NCBI RefSeq assembly: GCF_023715535.1
Contig: NZ_JAMBOI010000009.1
Span: 28,912 to 92,911, forward strand
DNA length: 64,000 nucleotides
Direction of reading: 5' to 3'
DNA from: Sporosarcina luteola
GTDB lineage: Bacteria > Bacillota > Bacilli > Bacillales_A > Planococcaceae
The notes below the pieces were generated by a model. That model worked only from the letters and a program-made list of their open reading frames with translations. It was not told where the DNA came from and searched no databases. Shown here piece by piece: positions 16,123 to 24,086 of this stretch. The translations under genes and the position numbers were made by a program. Positions within the stretch are counted from its first letter, which is position 1. The number at the start of each line of letters is the position of its first letter.

Positions 16123-16917
16123 TTATGAAATCGACTCGGTGTCATTTTCACTTACAATAATTAATTTAATTCCCTTTGACGTAACAAAATCAATTTGTTC
16201 TTCTGATATTTTGTCATCTGTGATAATTGTATTTATAGAAGAAAAAGATCCGATTGAAAAAAGTCCATCCCTTCCAAACTTAGAGGAATCAATAACTACG
16301 TATACTTTCTTCGCGATTTCTATCATCTTTTTTCGAATTAAAGTCTCTTCGACCTCGTAATAAACCAAACCCCGTTTTTCATGGATTCCCATTGCTCCCA
16401 AAAATAACTTGTCAACGGAAAATTGATCTAGAATATCAATTGCATGACTCCCCACTAAATTAAGCTGGTTTGATTCTTTGATAAACCCTCCCATCATAAA
16501 GACATCACAGTTTTTATTAGTGGAAAGTTCAATCGCATTAGGTATTGAGTTCGTAATGGCAAATAAATTGTTTTTGTCACCAAGATGTTTGGCAGTCTCT
16601 AAGCAGGTTGTACCTGAGTCAAGTAATATAGTATCCCTATCCATAACAAGTGAAGCGGCTACTCTCCCAATTCTTCTCTTTTCCTCTAAAAACTGGTCTT
16701 TGCGTTCTTCAAACGGTAATTTGATGCGAAACGGTTCTTCTATTTTCATAGCTCCACCGTAAATACGCTTAATAATATTTTGTTTATCTAAATCTTCCAA
16801 ATCCCTACGAATAGTCATTTCTGACACAGAAAATTCGCTTGCAAGTTCTTGAATTGTGACCGTACCGTTCTTATTAATGTACTCAATAACCAGCATTTTT
16901 CTTTCTGAAGAAAGCAT
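16123..16917 (-). CDS. DeoR/GlpR-family transcriptional regulator
   Basis: A 264-residue DeoR-type repressor and first gene of the sugar-acid operon. The N-terminal winged helix has VTIQELASEFSVSEMTIRRD (19-38) and the family signature through IIKRIYGGA (about 47-56). The C-terminal DeoR sensor domain includes the TILLDSGTTCLETAKHL and FLGAMGIHEKRGL segments, which bind phosphorylated sugars. It probably represses its own operon and is released by a phosphorylated intermediate. A 9-bp inverted repeat over the predicted start site (16945-16977) is a good operator candidate. The ribosome site (GGGCGGTG) is modest. Confidence 0.88.
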   Translation of the reverse strand: MLSSERKMLVIEYINKNGTVTIQELASEFSVSEMTIRRDLEDLDKQNIIKRIYGGAMKIEEPFRIKLPFEERKDQFLEEKRRIGRVAASLVMDRDTILLDSGTTCLETAKHLGDKNNLFAITNSIPNAIELSTNKNCDVFMMGGFIKESNQLNLVGSHAIDILDQFSVDKLFLGAMGIHEKRGLVYYEVEETLIRKKMIEIAKKVYVVIDSSKFGRDGLFSIGSFSSINTIITDDKISEEQIDFVTSKGIKLIIVSENDTESIS

Positions 16918-16944
16918 GTATTCACACCGCCCAAATCACTAAGT

Positions 16945-17011
16945 ATTATTAAGTGGTAATATTCCAATCTTAATAATGTTAATTATAGGCTTGACTTCAT
17001 TTTACAGTCAA
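16945..17011 (-). promoter_or_regulatory. Sigma-A promoter and probable DeoR operator of the sugar-acid operon
   Basis: On the minus strand TTGACT (17011-17006) and TATAAT (16987-16982) are 18 bases apart, a near-consensus promoter with a start around 16975. A perfect 9-bp inverted repeat, ATTATTAAG (16945-16953) and CTTAATAAT (16969-16977), covers that start point. This is where a DeoR repressor would be expected to bind. Confidence 0.65.
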
Positions 17012-17144
17012 TCGGTTTTAACAAAGATAAACAACAAGTTATCATAGATAGTCAGAAACCATTTTATCGAAAATATATAATATACTCTTATTAAAATCCC
17101 ACCTTATTCGAAGTTCAAAAATTCTAAACAGAGTTTCTATTAAC

Positions 17145-17173
17145 ATAGTAAAACATTATTTAACATAAGTCAA
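17145..17173 (-). promoter_or_regulatory. Second upstream sigma-A-like promoter
   Basis: TTGACT (17173-17168) and TACTAT (17150-17145) with a 17-base spacer on the minus strand. Several TGTTA/GTGTTA repeats surround it (about 17140-17210). It would add a leader of about 220 bases to the DeoR operon. The rest of 16918-17362 holds no gene. Confidence 0.4.
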
Positions 17174-17362
17174 ACACTTTATAACACAAGTTAACACAAA
17201 AGTTCTCTTTTGTTAGAATAGATGTCGTAGTGAACTTTAGTGATAGTTAAATTCTTACACAGAGGTTGCTCAGCTCTCCCCGAAATGCGCTCATACACAT
17301 GCATTCAGTTTTTCCAAAAGGCAAATTCGCTAGATTTATTGAGCCCTTGCGGGAAATAAACA

Positions 17363-17389
17363 AGCCCTTCCACGTAACGTGGAAGGGCT
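17363..17389 (-). terminator. Terminator of lcfB
   Basis: Arms AGCCCTTCCACGT (17363-17375) and ACGTGGAAGGGCT (17377-17389) form a perfect 13-bp inverted repeat, then TTGTTTATTT on the minus strand. It follows the lcfB stop codon at 17397 by a few bases. Confidence 0.8.
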
Positions 17390-17396
17390 CTACTAT

Positions 17397-18950
17397 TTAA
17401 AGTCTCACTTGTTCTTTCAATGAACGTCGCAAAATTTTGCCGGTCGTATTCTTAGGCAGTTCATCGAGGAAATCAATCGTTTTCGGCACTTTGTATCTCG
17501 CCAAACGATTGGCACAGAATGCCTTCAGCTTTTCAGCATCCGCGACAGCGCCTTTTTTCAGGACGACGAACGCTTGGACTTCCTCTCCGAAATCGGTGTC
17601 GGGCACGCCGATGACTGCTGCTTCGACGATGTCGTCGTGGGTGAATAAAACCTCTTCGACTTCGCGCGGATAGACGTTGTAGCCGCCGACGATGATCATG
17701 TCTTTCTTGCGGTCGACGATATAGAAGTACCCGTCTTCGTCCTGCCGAGCCAAGTCGCCTGTGTACAGCCAGCCGTCGCGGATGGCAGCAGCGGTTTCTT
17801 CGGGCATTTTGTAATAGCCTTTCATGACGTTCGGCCCTTGGACGACGAGTTCGCCGACTTCGCCGACTGGCACTTCCTCGCCATATTCGTTGAAGACTTT
17901 ATTTTCCACATTGATGATGTTAGTACCGATCGATCCTGGCACCCGCTCGCGATCCAGCGGGTTGAAGCATGTGACCGGGGACGCTTCGGACAGGCCGTAC
18001 CCCTCTGAAATCCGTACATTGAATTTATTCTCGAAGTTATGAAGCAACGCGACCGGCAGGGATGCACCACCCGAAATTGCGATGCGGATTGTGTTGAAAT
18101 CGGCCGGATCGCCTTCCGGGTATTGATAGAGAAAATTGTACATCGTCGGCACGCCTGCGAATATAGTCGCCTTCTGTTCTTTGATTGATTCGAACACTTC
18201 CGCTGGGCTGAATCTCGGAATAAGCAAGATCGTCGCACCTTTCAACAACGGCGCGTTCACGACGACGGTCAGTGCGAACACGTGGAATACGGGCAACGTC
18301 GCAACAACACGGTCGTTTTCCGAGAACCTTAAATAGTCTCCGACATCTCTCGCGTTCGAGTACAGATTTTCATGCGTCAGCATCGCGCCTTTCGGACGGC
18401 CCGTCGTTCCGGACGTATAGAGAATGATAGCGGTTTCATTTCCGTCAACATCAATCGGTTCGAGATCCGGCCGGCCTGTTGCGATGAGCTCGGAAAACAG
18501 TTGGACTTTCGCTTTTGCTTTATCTGCTAGCGCCGCCACTCTCTCACCTACATCTGTGCTCATTTCACAGACGATATAGTTCTCGATCGAAGGAAAGAGC
18601 GTCGCGGATTTTTCGACGAGCGGAAGTAATTGGTCAATCGCGATGACCGCTTTGGCATCGCTGTTATGTAGAATGTATGAAATTTCATCAGGCGAATAAA
18701 TCGGATTAACCGGAATCGCTGTCGCCCCGATCCGCATCGTCGCATAGAGCGATATGAGGAAATGCGGTGTATTCCCCAACAACAATGCGATGTGATCTCC
18801 CTTTTCAATTCCTAAATCTTGCAATGCAGACGCAAACATGGACACGGACTGGTCGAACTCGGCATACGAAGTGTCTTTCCCCATGAAGTGATAAGCCGTT
18901 TTCCCAGGTTGCAGCTTCGATGTTTCATAAACTTGTGAAACCAAATTCAT
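17397..18950 (-). CDS. lcfB: Long-chain fatty-acid--CoA ligase, LcfB-like
   Basis: A 517-residue AMP-forming acyl-CoA synthetase that activates fatty acids for beta-oxidation. The AMP-binding signature YTSGTTGRPKG spans 178-188; GYGLSEASPVTCFNP, the WLYTGDLARQDEDGYF hinge segment and the C-terminal lysine in PKNTTGKILRR are all present. It is close to B. subtilis LcfB (YhfL) throughout. Start is the ATG at 18950, nine bases after GGGAGG; the ATG at 18959 touches that site. An 18-bp FadR-like palindrome sits just upstream, so repression by a FadR/TetR regulator lifted by acyl-CoA is likely. No other beta-oxidation gene is adjacent. Confidence 0.92.
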   Translation of the reverse strand: MNLVSQVYETSKLQPGKTAYHFMGKDTSYAEFDQSVSMFASALQDLGIEKGDHIALLLGNTPHFLISLYATMRIGATAIPVNPIYSPDEISYILHNSDAKAVIAIDQLLPLVEKSATLFPSIENYIVCEMSTDVGERVAALADKAKAKVQLFSELIATGRPDLEPIDVDGNETAIILYTSGTTGRPKGAMLTHENLYSNARDVGDYLRFSENDRVVATLPVFHVFALTVVVNAPLLKGATILLIPRFSPAEVFESIKEQKATIFAGVPTMYNFLYQYPEGDPADFNTIRIAISGGASLPVALLHNFENKFNVRISEGYGLSEASPVTCFNPLDRERVPGSIGTNIINVENKVFNEYGEEVPVGEVGELVVQGPNVMKGYYKMPEETAAAIRDGWLYTGDLARQDEDGYFYIVDRKKDMIIVGGYNVYPREVEEVLFTHDDIVEAAVIGVPDTDFGEEVQAFVVLKKGAVADAEKLKAFCANRLARYKVPKTIDFLDELPKNTTGKILRRSLKEQVRL

Positions 18951-18972
18951 ACTGAACATCCTCCCTTTTGTT

Positions 18973-19034
18973 TGAATGAACCACCATTCAGTAAACCCAA
19001 CTATTATTATATAAGAAAAATTAAAAGTTCACAA
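18973..19034 (-). promoter_or_regulatory. lcfB promoter with FadR-like operator
   Basis: TGAATGAACCACCATTCA (18973-18990) fits the B. subtilis FadR consensus TGAATGANTANTCATTCA with few mismatches and is a near palindrome. TATAAT lies at 19011-19006 on the minus strand with a weak -35 (TTGTGA) 17 bases upstream. The operator falls between the -10 and the ribosome site, a classic repressor position. Confidence 0.65.
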
Positions 19035-19104
19035 TACTTTTAGAAAACTGTTGTAATCATAATTTGGTGGAAGCTCTATTTTTATTTCACGAAAACATTA
19101 AAAA

Positions 19105-19137
19105 AATGCCTTCCCCTAAAAGTTGAGGGAAGGCATT
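19105..19137 (-). terminator. Terminator of the Bce-type operon
   Basis: AATGCCTTCCC (19105-19115) pairs with GGGAAGGCATT (19127-19137); on the minus strand it is followed by six T. It lies about 115 bases past the permease stop, with a repeat array between. Confidence 0.75.
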
Positions 19138-19150
19138 CAAATTTCGTAAT

Positions 19151-19245
19151 ATGCGTCGTTTTTTGCGTTTATGCGTTTCTGGCGGGATTTATGCGTATTT
19201 GCAACGATTTATGGACTTTTCGAGGCAATTATGCGCTTTTCATTC
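19151..19245. repeat. 20-bp tandem repeat array, ATGCG family (copy 1)
   Basis: ATGCG (once ATGGA) starts at 19151, 19171, 19191, 19211 and 19231, an exact 20-bp period. The unit is roughly ATGCGTATTTGGCGGGATTT with a variable middle. It lies between the stop codon of the ABC permease and its terminator, so it is transcribed as 3' UTR. The same family recurs at 52376. Confidence 0.8.
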
Positions 19246-19250
19246 CAATT

Positions 19251-21173
19251 CTACTCCGGTGTCCGGATATGCGCTAGATAACGCCAGCGGATAAGGTAGA
19301 AATAAATGATTTGCAAAGCTGTGAAGCCGACGAGCACCATGATCAGTTCGCGGACGATGGAAATTTCCGCGAGTGCGTCCCAGATGACTTGCAGCGACAG
19401 GAACGCGAATGAGCTATGGACGAGCGCGACGCCCCATGGGACGAAAAATTGGGGGATGAGCTGCCGGTTGACGATTTTCTTGAATTCCTTGTCAGTAATG
19501 CCCATGCGCCGGAGCACGTCGAATTGCTTGCGGTCGCTGTCGAGCGATGTATAGAGGCGGAAATAGATGAAGCTTCCCGCGGCAAGTAGGAAAACGCCTG
19601 CGAGCAATAGGCCGATGAACAGTAGCAATGTGAATGTCGTCCGCATGACGGAATAGTTCAGGCCGGGATTATCGAAGTTGAAATGAAGTTTCCCGCGCGT
19701 CCCTTTAATAATCGATTCCGTTACGGAATGCTCGATTGTCAGTCCGATGTTTTTCGTCTTTTGCCATTCCGGGATGCCGAATGCGTGATAGACGGACGAC
19801 GGCTCGACGAGCAATGCCAGTTTGTCGTAGTCGGCGTCGTTCAAAATGATCGTGTTCGTGCCGATTGCATGCGCCGGGAACAATTGGTACGGATAAGCGC
19901 CATTGATTTGCACCTCAATGCCGCTTTCCTCAAGCACCGTTTCGACGGATTGCCTGTTCAGCTGCTCGAATGTGGAAGCGGTCGGCGGCAGGAACAGCGC
20001 CTCCCCTTTCTTCAGTTCAAACGCGTGATTGCCGAACGACTTCGACAGCCTGTTGACACTGGAGAGCCTGATGATCATGACGTCATTATCCGTCAATGAA
20101 GATCGCTGTTCCAGCACCGGAAACCGTACATATGTGTATCCGATTTCGTTTTTCCTCAGTTCATACCCGAGCCGGTTGATGTGCTCCTGCTCGAGTTCAT
20201 TGCCCGGAAAGCTTTCGTACACAAGGCCAAGCGGGTTCATTTCCCGGTATTGGGAGGCGAATGACGTGAGCGATGCGAGGATGCCGACCGACATGAAGGC
20301 GACCGTCGATACGATCGTCACGATGAAAAACATCCGGGCATTCTCTTTCAGCCGGATGACGCCTTCGGAAATCGCGAGCAGGCGGAAATGCCGCCAATAG
20401 AACTCTTTCCGCACTTTGAACAGATGGAGGACAAATGGTAATGAATCCGTGAAAAAGAAATACGTGCCGAGCGTAGCAAGCGGCGGCAGCAGAAAGATTA
20501 GATCGATGACGATGCTGTTCGACGTGAAAGCGGCCATCGTATAGGATAGTGCGAGAAGTACGAGGCCGATTACCCCGCGAACTTTTGAAAAACCGTGCGA
20601 CTCCATGCCAAGGACATCTCCGCGGATCAGTTCACCAAGGTTGTCTGTCCGTATGGAAACTGGAGCGACCCATGAAATGATGATGAACAGACTCAGGAAC
20701 GCGCCGACCGTCAATGCGAACGGTTCCCATGATAAATACAAGGGAAGCGCGGGCAACATGATGATCCTCTTTACGACCATGAAGAAGAATTTCGAAAACA
20801 TATATCCTAAAAAGGTACCTACCCCGATCGATGCGGCTCCGATAATAAATGTTTCGATGAAAATGAGCCGGTGCAATTGCCGTTTTTCCATCCCTAAATG
20901 GAGGAGGATTCCGAACTCCTTCGTCCTCGCTTGCAAGAACGCCCGCATCGAATAAAACAGGAAGAACATCGTGAATATGTAAAGGATGATTTCGGCGATG
21001 CCCATGCCGAGCACCGCAATGTCCTGCAGTGCACTGCCTTCAATCGACGGATGGAACAGCAGCATGGAATAAAGGAAAAACACCATGACCGAAAAAACGC
21101 TCGCCATGAAAAAGGCGGCGTAAATCCTACGGTTGCGCATGACATTCCGGAAAGCGAACTGGCGAAATGTCAT
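19251..21173 (-). CDS. Bce-type ABC transporter permease (FtsX-like)
   Basis: A 640-residue permease of the BceB/YxdM kind. Hydrophobic stretches give about ten helices: one near the N-terminus, a FtsX block at about 55-300, a large outside domain of about 200 residues (roughly 310-510), and a second FtsX block at the end (TTFTLLLFIGLLLAGVFLLA). The big external domain is where BceB proteins sense cell-wall-active peptides. It is last in an operon with its ATPase, histidine kinase and response regulator, the standard detoxification module for bacitracin-like or lantibiotic peptides. Which antibiotic it recognises cannot be told from sequence. Confidence 0.9.
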   Translation of the reverse strand: MTFRQFAFRNVMRNRRIYAAFFMASVFSVMVFFLYSMLLFHPSIEGSALQDIAVLGMGIAEIILYIFTMFFLFYSMRAFLQARTKEFGILLHLGMEKRQLHRLIFIETFIIGAASIGVGTFLGYMFSKFFFMVVKRIIMLPALPLYLSWEPFALTVGAFLSLFIIISWVAPVSIRTDNLGELIRGDVLGMESHGFSKVRGVIGLVLLALSYTMAAFTSNSIVIDLIFLLPPLATLGTYFFFTDSLPFVLHLFKVRKEFYWRHFRLLAISEGVIRLKENARMFFIVTIVSTVAFMSVGILASLTSFASQYREMNPLGLVYESFPGNELEQEHINRLGYELRKNEIGYTYVRFPVLEQRSSLTDNDVMIIRLSSVNRLSKSFGNHAFELKKGEALFLPPTASTFEQLNRQSVETVLEESGIEVQINGAYPYQLFPAHAIGTNTIILNDADYDKLALLVEPSSVYHAFGIPEWQKTKNIGLTIEHSVTESIIKGTRGKLHFNFDNPGLNYSVMRTTFTLLLFIGLLLAGVFLLAAGSFIYFRLYTSLDSDRKQFDVLRRMGITDKEFKKIVNRQLIPQFFVPWGVALVHSSFAFLSLQVIWDALAEISIVRELIMVLVGFTALQIIYFYLIRWRYLAHIRTPE

Positions 21174-21203
21174 GATGCTCTCCTCTCTATTCGCATGTCC
21201 CTG

Positions 21204-21974
21204 TTACAGCATCCGCAAGTCATTGACATTCCCTCCAAGTAGACTGAGCACATTCAAAATCCGTTGGAAAAACGTCTGGCGCCGCTCATCCTTGTAGATT
21301 TCATTGAAAAACTCGCCGTCTTTGATGAACAGCACGCGGTCGCAATAGCTCGCCGCAATCGGGTCATGCGTCACCATGATGATCGTCGTCCGCTCGGTTT
21401 CATTGACAAGACTGAGCAATTCAAGGACTTCCTTTGCCGAATTCGAATCGAGATTCCCTGTCGGTTCGTCAGCAAGAATGAGCTTCGGGTTATGGATCAA
21501 CGCCCGTCCGACAGCAGTCCGTTGAGCTTGTCCGCCTGACAGTTCATCCGGACGACGGTTGAGGATCTCCTGCAGGCTCAATTGCCCCGCCAGCCGGTCG
21601 ACCCGTTTCTGCATTTCCATGATCGGCAGCCCGTCCAATGTGAGCGGCAGCACGAGATTCTCTTCCACTGTCAAACTTTTAAGCAGATTGATGTCCTGGA
21701 AGACGAAGCCGAAATTATGCCGCCTGAACAGCGCCAGTTCATTCGCATTCAACGCCTCGGGCTCGATGCCGTCAATCATGACTCGTCCGTATGTCGGCAT
21801 GTCGATTGTCGAAATGATGTTCAGCAAAGTCGTTTTTCCGCTTCCGGAAGGCCCCATGATGGCGATGAATTCCCCCGCTTCCGCCTCGAAGTCAAGGCGA
21901 TTCAGCGCGCGGTGCATCACTTTTCCTTCATAGATCTTCGTCACTTGCTCCAATTTCACGATCGAGTTCTTCAT
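21204..21974 (-). CDS. Bce-type ABC transporter ATP-binding protein
   Basis: A 256-residue ATPase pairing with the permease downstream (30-base gap). Walker A GPSGSGKTT is at 41-49, then the signature LSGGQAQR, Walker B LILADEPTGNLD and the switch VTHDPIAASYCD. It belongs to the MacB/BceA branch, which powers removal of peptides from the membrane rather than bulk transport. The gene starts inside the end of the kinase gene (about 47 bases overlap), indicating tight translational coupling. I use the ATG at 21974; a GTG at 21983 behind GGAGAG is an alternative that adds three residues. Confidence 0.9.
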   Translation of the reverse strand: MKNSIVKLEQVTKIYEGKVMHRALNRLDFEAEAGEFIAIMGPSGSGKTTLLNIISTIDMPTYGRVMIDGIEPEALNANELALFRRHNFGFVFQDINLLKSLTVEENLVLPLTLDGLPIMEMQKRVDRLAGQLSLQEILNRRPDELSGGQAQRTAVGRALIHNPKLILADEPTGNLDSNSAKEVLELLSLVNETERTTIIMVTHDPIAASYCDRVLFIKDGEFFNEIYKDERRQTFFQRILNVLSLLGGNVNDLRML

Positions 21975-22977
21975 CCGTTTCACCTATCTCTCCATTTGTA
22001 AACAGAATCTTGACAGTAGTCCCTTGCCCCACTTCCGATTCAATCGTCAATGGATGGCCGAGCTTTAAACAGACTTCATCCGCGATGTACAGCCCCATCC
22101 CTGTCGATTCACCGGTCAGCCGGCCATTTTCACCTGTGAAGAACGCCTTCGTCACCCGCATCAGATCTGATGCCGGAATGCCGACACCTTCATCGCGGAT
22201 AGTCAGCTCGAAGCCGATAGCTGTTTGTTTCGCCGACACATAGAGGCGCTTCCCTTTTTCAAACGTATATTTCACAGCATTTGTAATGAACTGCCCGATG
22301 GCGATTTTCATCCATTTCTCGTCGGTCGCAACGATGAGCGATTCATCAATTGAAATGACCGGAAAGACGCCATTTGTAATGAACAGCCGCTTATGGTCCG
22401 TCACGATATGCTGAATGAGACTCTTCAAGCCGACTTGTTCGATCTGCATGTCTTCCTCGAACGTCTCAAGCCGCGCGTTGACGAGTACGACATCAAGTCC
22501 GCGCTGGATTTTATCGACTTCCTCGCGCAGGCTGCGCTTGTCGAGTTCGCCGTCTTCCTGCAACAGCAAGTTGATGACAGAGATCGGCGTCTTCATTTGA
22601 TGCACCCATTGATTGACAAACTGTAACTGACGGTGCTGCGATGCGTACAGTGATTGCACTTCGGCTTGATACAATGTATACAAATCGCGCATGAACTTTG
22701 TCGATTGGAGTTGCTCCGTCGTCTGTATATTGCGGATGAGCGCATCTTCCATCTTCTCGGGTTTTCGCAAGATCGCTTCGTAATACGGTCGCCTGGTGAT
22801 GAATTTCCCGATGAGGAAGCCCCCCGTCAGCAGCAAGCTCATAATGATCGAGTAGATCGCCGTATTGATCCCGCGGAAGCCGTCCAGCCAATAAAGGACG
22901 AGGATGAAAGTGACAAGCATCACCTCGAAAATGATCCAGGATAAATGCTCTCTCAGGAATAAAACAATCTGCTTCAT
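21928..22977 (-). CDS. Bce-type intramembrane-sensing histidine kinase
   Basis: A 349-residue kinase. Two helices (about 15-31 and 39-58) are joined by a very short outside loop, so there is no real sensor domain, as in BceS/YxdK kinases that read the state of the partner transporter. The H-box is VNQWVHQMKTPISVINLLLQ with H126; the N-box has QFITNAVKYT, and G boxes are DEGVGIP and GMGLYIADE. Its ATG overlaps the stop of the response regulator gene (ATGA) and its 3' end overlaps the ATPase gene. It should phosphorylate that regulator and turn up the transporter. Confidence 0.9.
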   Translation of the reverse strand: MKQIVLFLREHLSWIIFEVMLVTFILVLYWLDGFRGINTAIYSIIMSLLLTGGFLIGKFITRRPYYEAILRKPEKMEDALIRNIQTTEQLQSTKFMRDLYTLYQAEVQSLYASQHRQLQFVNQWVHQMKTPISVINLLLQEDGELDKRSLREEVDKIQRGLDVVLVNARLETFEEDMQIEQVGLKSLIQHIVTDHKRLFITNGVFPVISIDESLIVATDEKWMKIAIGQFITNAVKYTFEKGKRLYVSAKQTAIGFELTIRDEGVGIPASDLMRVTKAFFTGENGRLTGESTGMGLYIADEVCLKLGHPLTIESEVGQGTTVKILFTNGEIGETDEELDREIGASDEDL

Positions 22978-23678
22978 GATTCCTCCGGCGCAACGAGGAA
23001 ACGGTAGCCTGACCCGCGGACCGTCTCGATGACAGACTGCACTCCGTAATCGGTCAGCTTTTTCCGCACGCGTGTCATGTTCACGTTCAACGTATTTTCA
23101 TCGACAAATGACTGATCGTCCCATAATTCTTCGAGCAGCGTCTCCCGTGAAACGACTTTCGGCGACGCATCCATCAGCAGCTCAAGGATGACACACTCCT
23201 TCTTCTGAAGCGGTATCTCCTCATCACGCAAATGCAACTCCATCCGCTCGATGAACAGCTCAAGTGAACCGAGCTTCACCGTGCGCTCCCCCTGGCTAGG
23301 TGCGTATTCCCCGAACGCCCTTCTCAAATGACTTCTGATCTTCGCAAGGACGATCTCGTAATGGAAAGGTTTCGTAATGAAATCATCCCCTCCGTTCTCG
23401 AGCGCAAACACTTGGTCCATATCGCCTGAACGCGCGGAGATGAAAATGATCGGGCACGTCGTCGTCTGCCGAAGCTGCCGGCACCAATAATAGCCGTCAT
23501 ACGAAGGCAGATTGATATCGAGCAGGATCAAATGCGGATCGAACGCCGAACATTCCTCCTCCACATTATCAAAATCCTCGACAATCGCTACGTCATACTG
23601 ATATTTGCGCAGCGTATCCGCCAACAGCCTCGCAATTTTTTTATCGTCCTCAACAATGAAGATACGATGGTTCCTCAT
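22974..23678 (-). CDS. OmpR-family response regulator (Bce-type)
   Basis: A 234-residue regulator with a receiver domain (EDD at 10-12, phosphoacceptor D54 in ILLDINLPSYDG, Lys in ITKPF near 103) and a C-terminal winged helix (LLEELWDDQSFVDENTLNVN). It is the first gene of the four-gene module. Start at ATG 23678 is clear from GAAGGGGG. The frame stays open upstream to 23900, but that part is only a translation of the tandem repeat array (RIGG repeats), so a longer protein is not real. A TATAAT (23712-23707) lies 30 bases before the ATG. Confidence 0.92.
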   Translation of the reverse strand: MRNHRIFIVEDDKKIARLLADTLRKYQYDVAIVEDFDNVEEECSAFDPHLILLDINLPSYDGYYWCRQLRQTTTCPIIFISARSGDMDQVFALENGGDDFITKPFHYEIVLAKIRSHLRRAFGEYAPSQGERTVKLGSLELFIERMELHLRDEEIPLQKKECVILELLMDASPKVVSRETLLEELWDDQSFVDENTLNVNMTRVRKKLTDYGVQSVIETVRGSGYRFLVAPEES

Positions 23679-23770
23679 CGCAAATTCCCCCTTCGCTATT
23701 CCAACTATTATATCGCAAAAATGGAATGCACGCTCGGCGGGCGGGGAGGCGGTGTTTGAAAATGGTTTAT

Positions 23771-23998
23771 CACCGATTCTCGAGGGTTTACCACCGATTC
23801 TTGGCCCGTTACCACCGATTCTAGGGACTTTACCACCGATTCTCAACGTATTACCACCGATTCGGGCGACTTTACCACCGATTCTCGAATTCATCACCAC
23901 TCAGGCGGAGTTTATCACCACTTGGGAGAGGGTTATCACCACTTAGAAAGACTTTATCACCACTCAGACAGAAGTTATCACCACTCAACTCTCACTTC
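23771..23998. repeat. 21-bp tandem repeat array, ACCACCGATTCT / ATCACCACT family
   Basis: Eleven units. The core CACC occurs at 23771, 23792, 23813, 23834, 23855, 23876, then after a 19-base step at 23895, 23916, 23937, 23958 and 23979. The first six units share ACCACCGATTC and the last five share ATCACCACT, so two sub-types abut. It lies between the lplJ terminator and the response-regulator promoter. The variable 9-10 bases are different in every unit. Confidence 0.85.
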
Positions 23999-24055
23999 CG
24001 TTCAAAACTGAGATGACTACACCCCTCCAGCCAATTCCGCATATACTACGGCATA

Positions 24056-24080
24056 AGAAAAAACCGGCTTTGCACCGGTT
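24056..24080 (-). terminator. Terminator of lplJ
   Basis: AACCGG (24062-24067) / CCGGTT (24075-24080) stem followed on the minus strand by six T. It lies seven bases after the lplJ stop codon. Confidence 0.8.
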
Positions 24081-24086
24081 TTCAAC

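Noticed and set aside
23679..23900. N-terminal extension of the response regulator with RIGG repeats
   Set aside because: It is only the translation of the 21-bp array; the true ATG at 23678 has a strong ribosome site and starts the receiver domain exactly.
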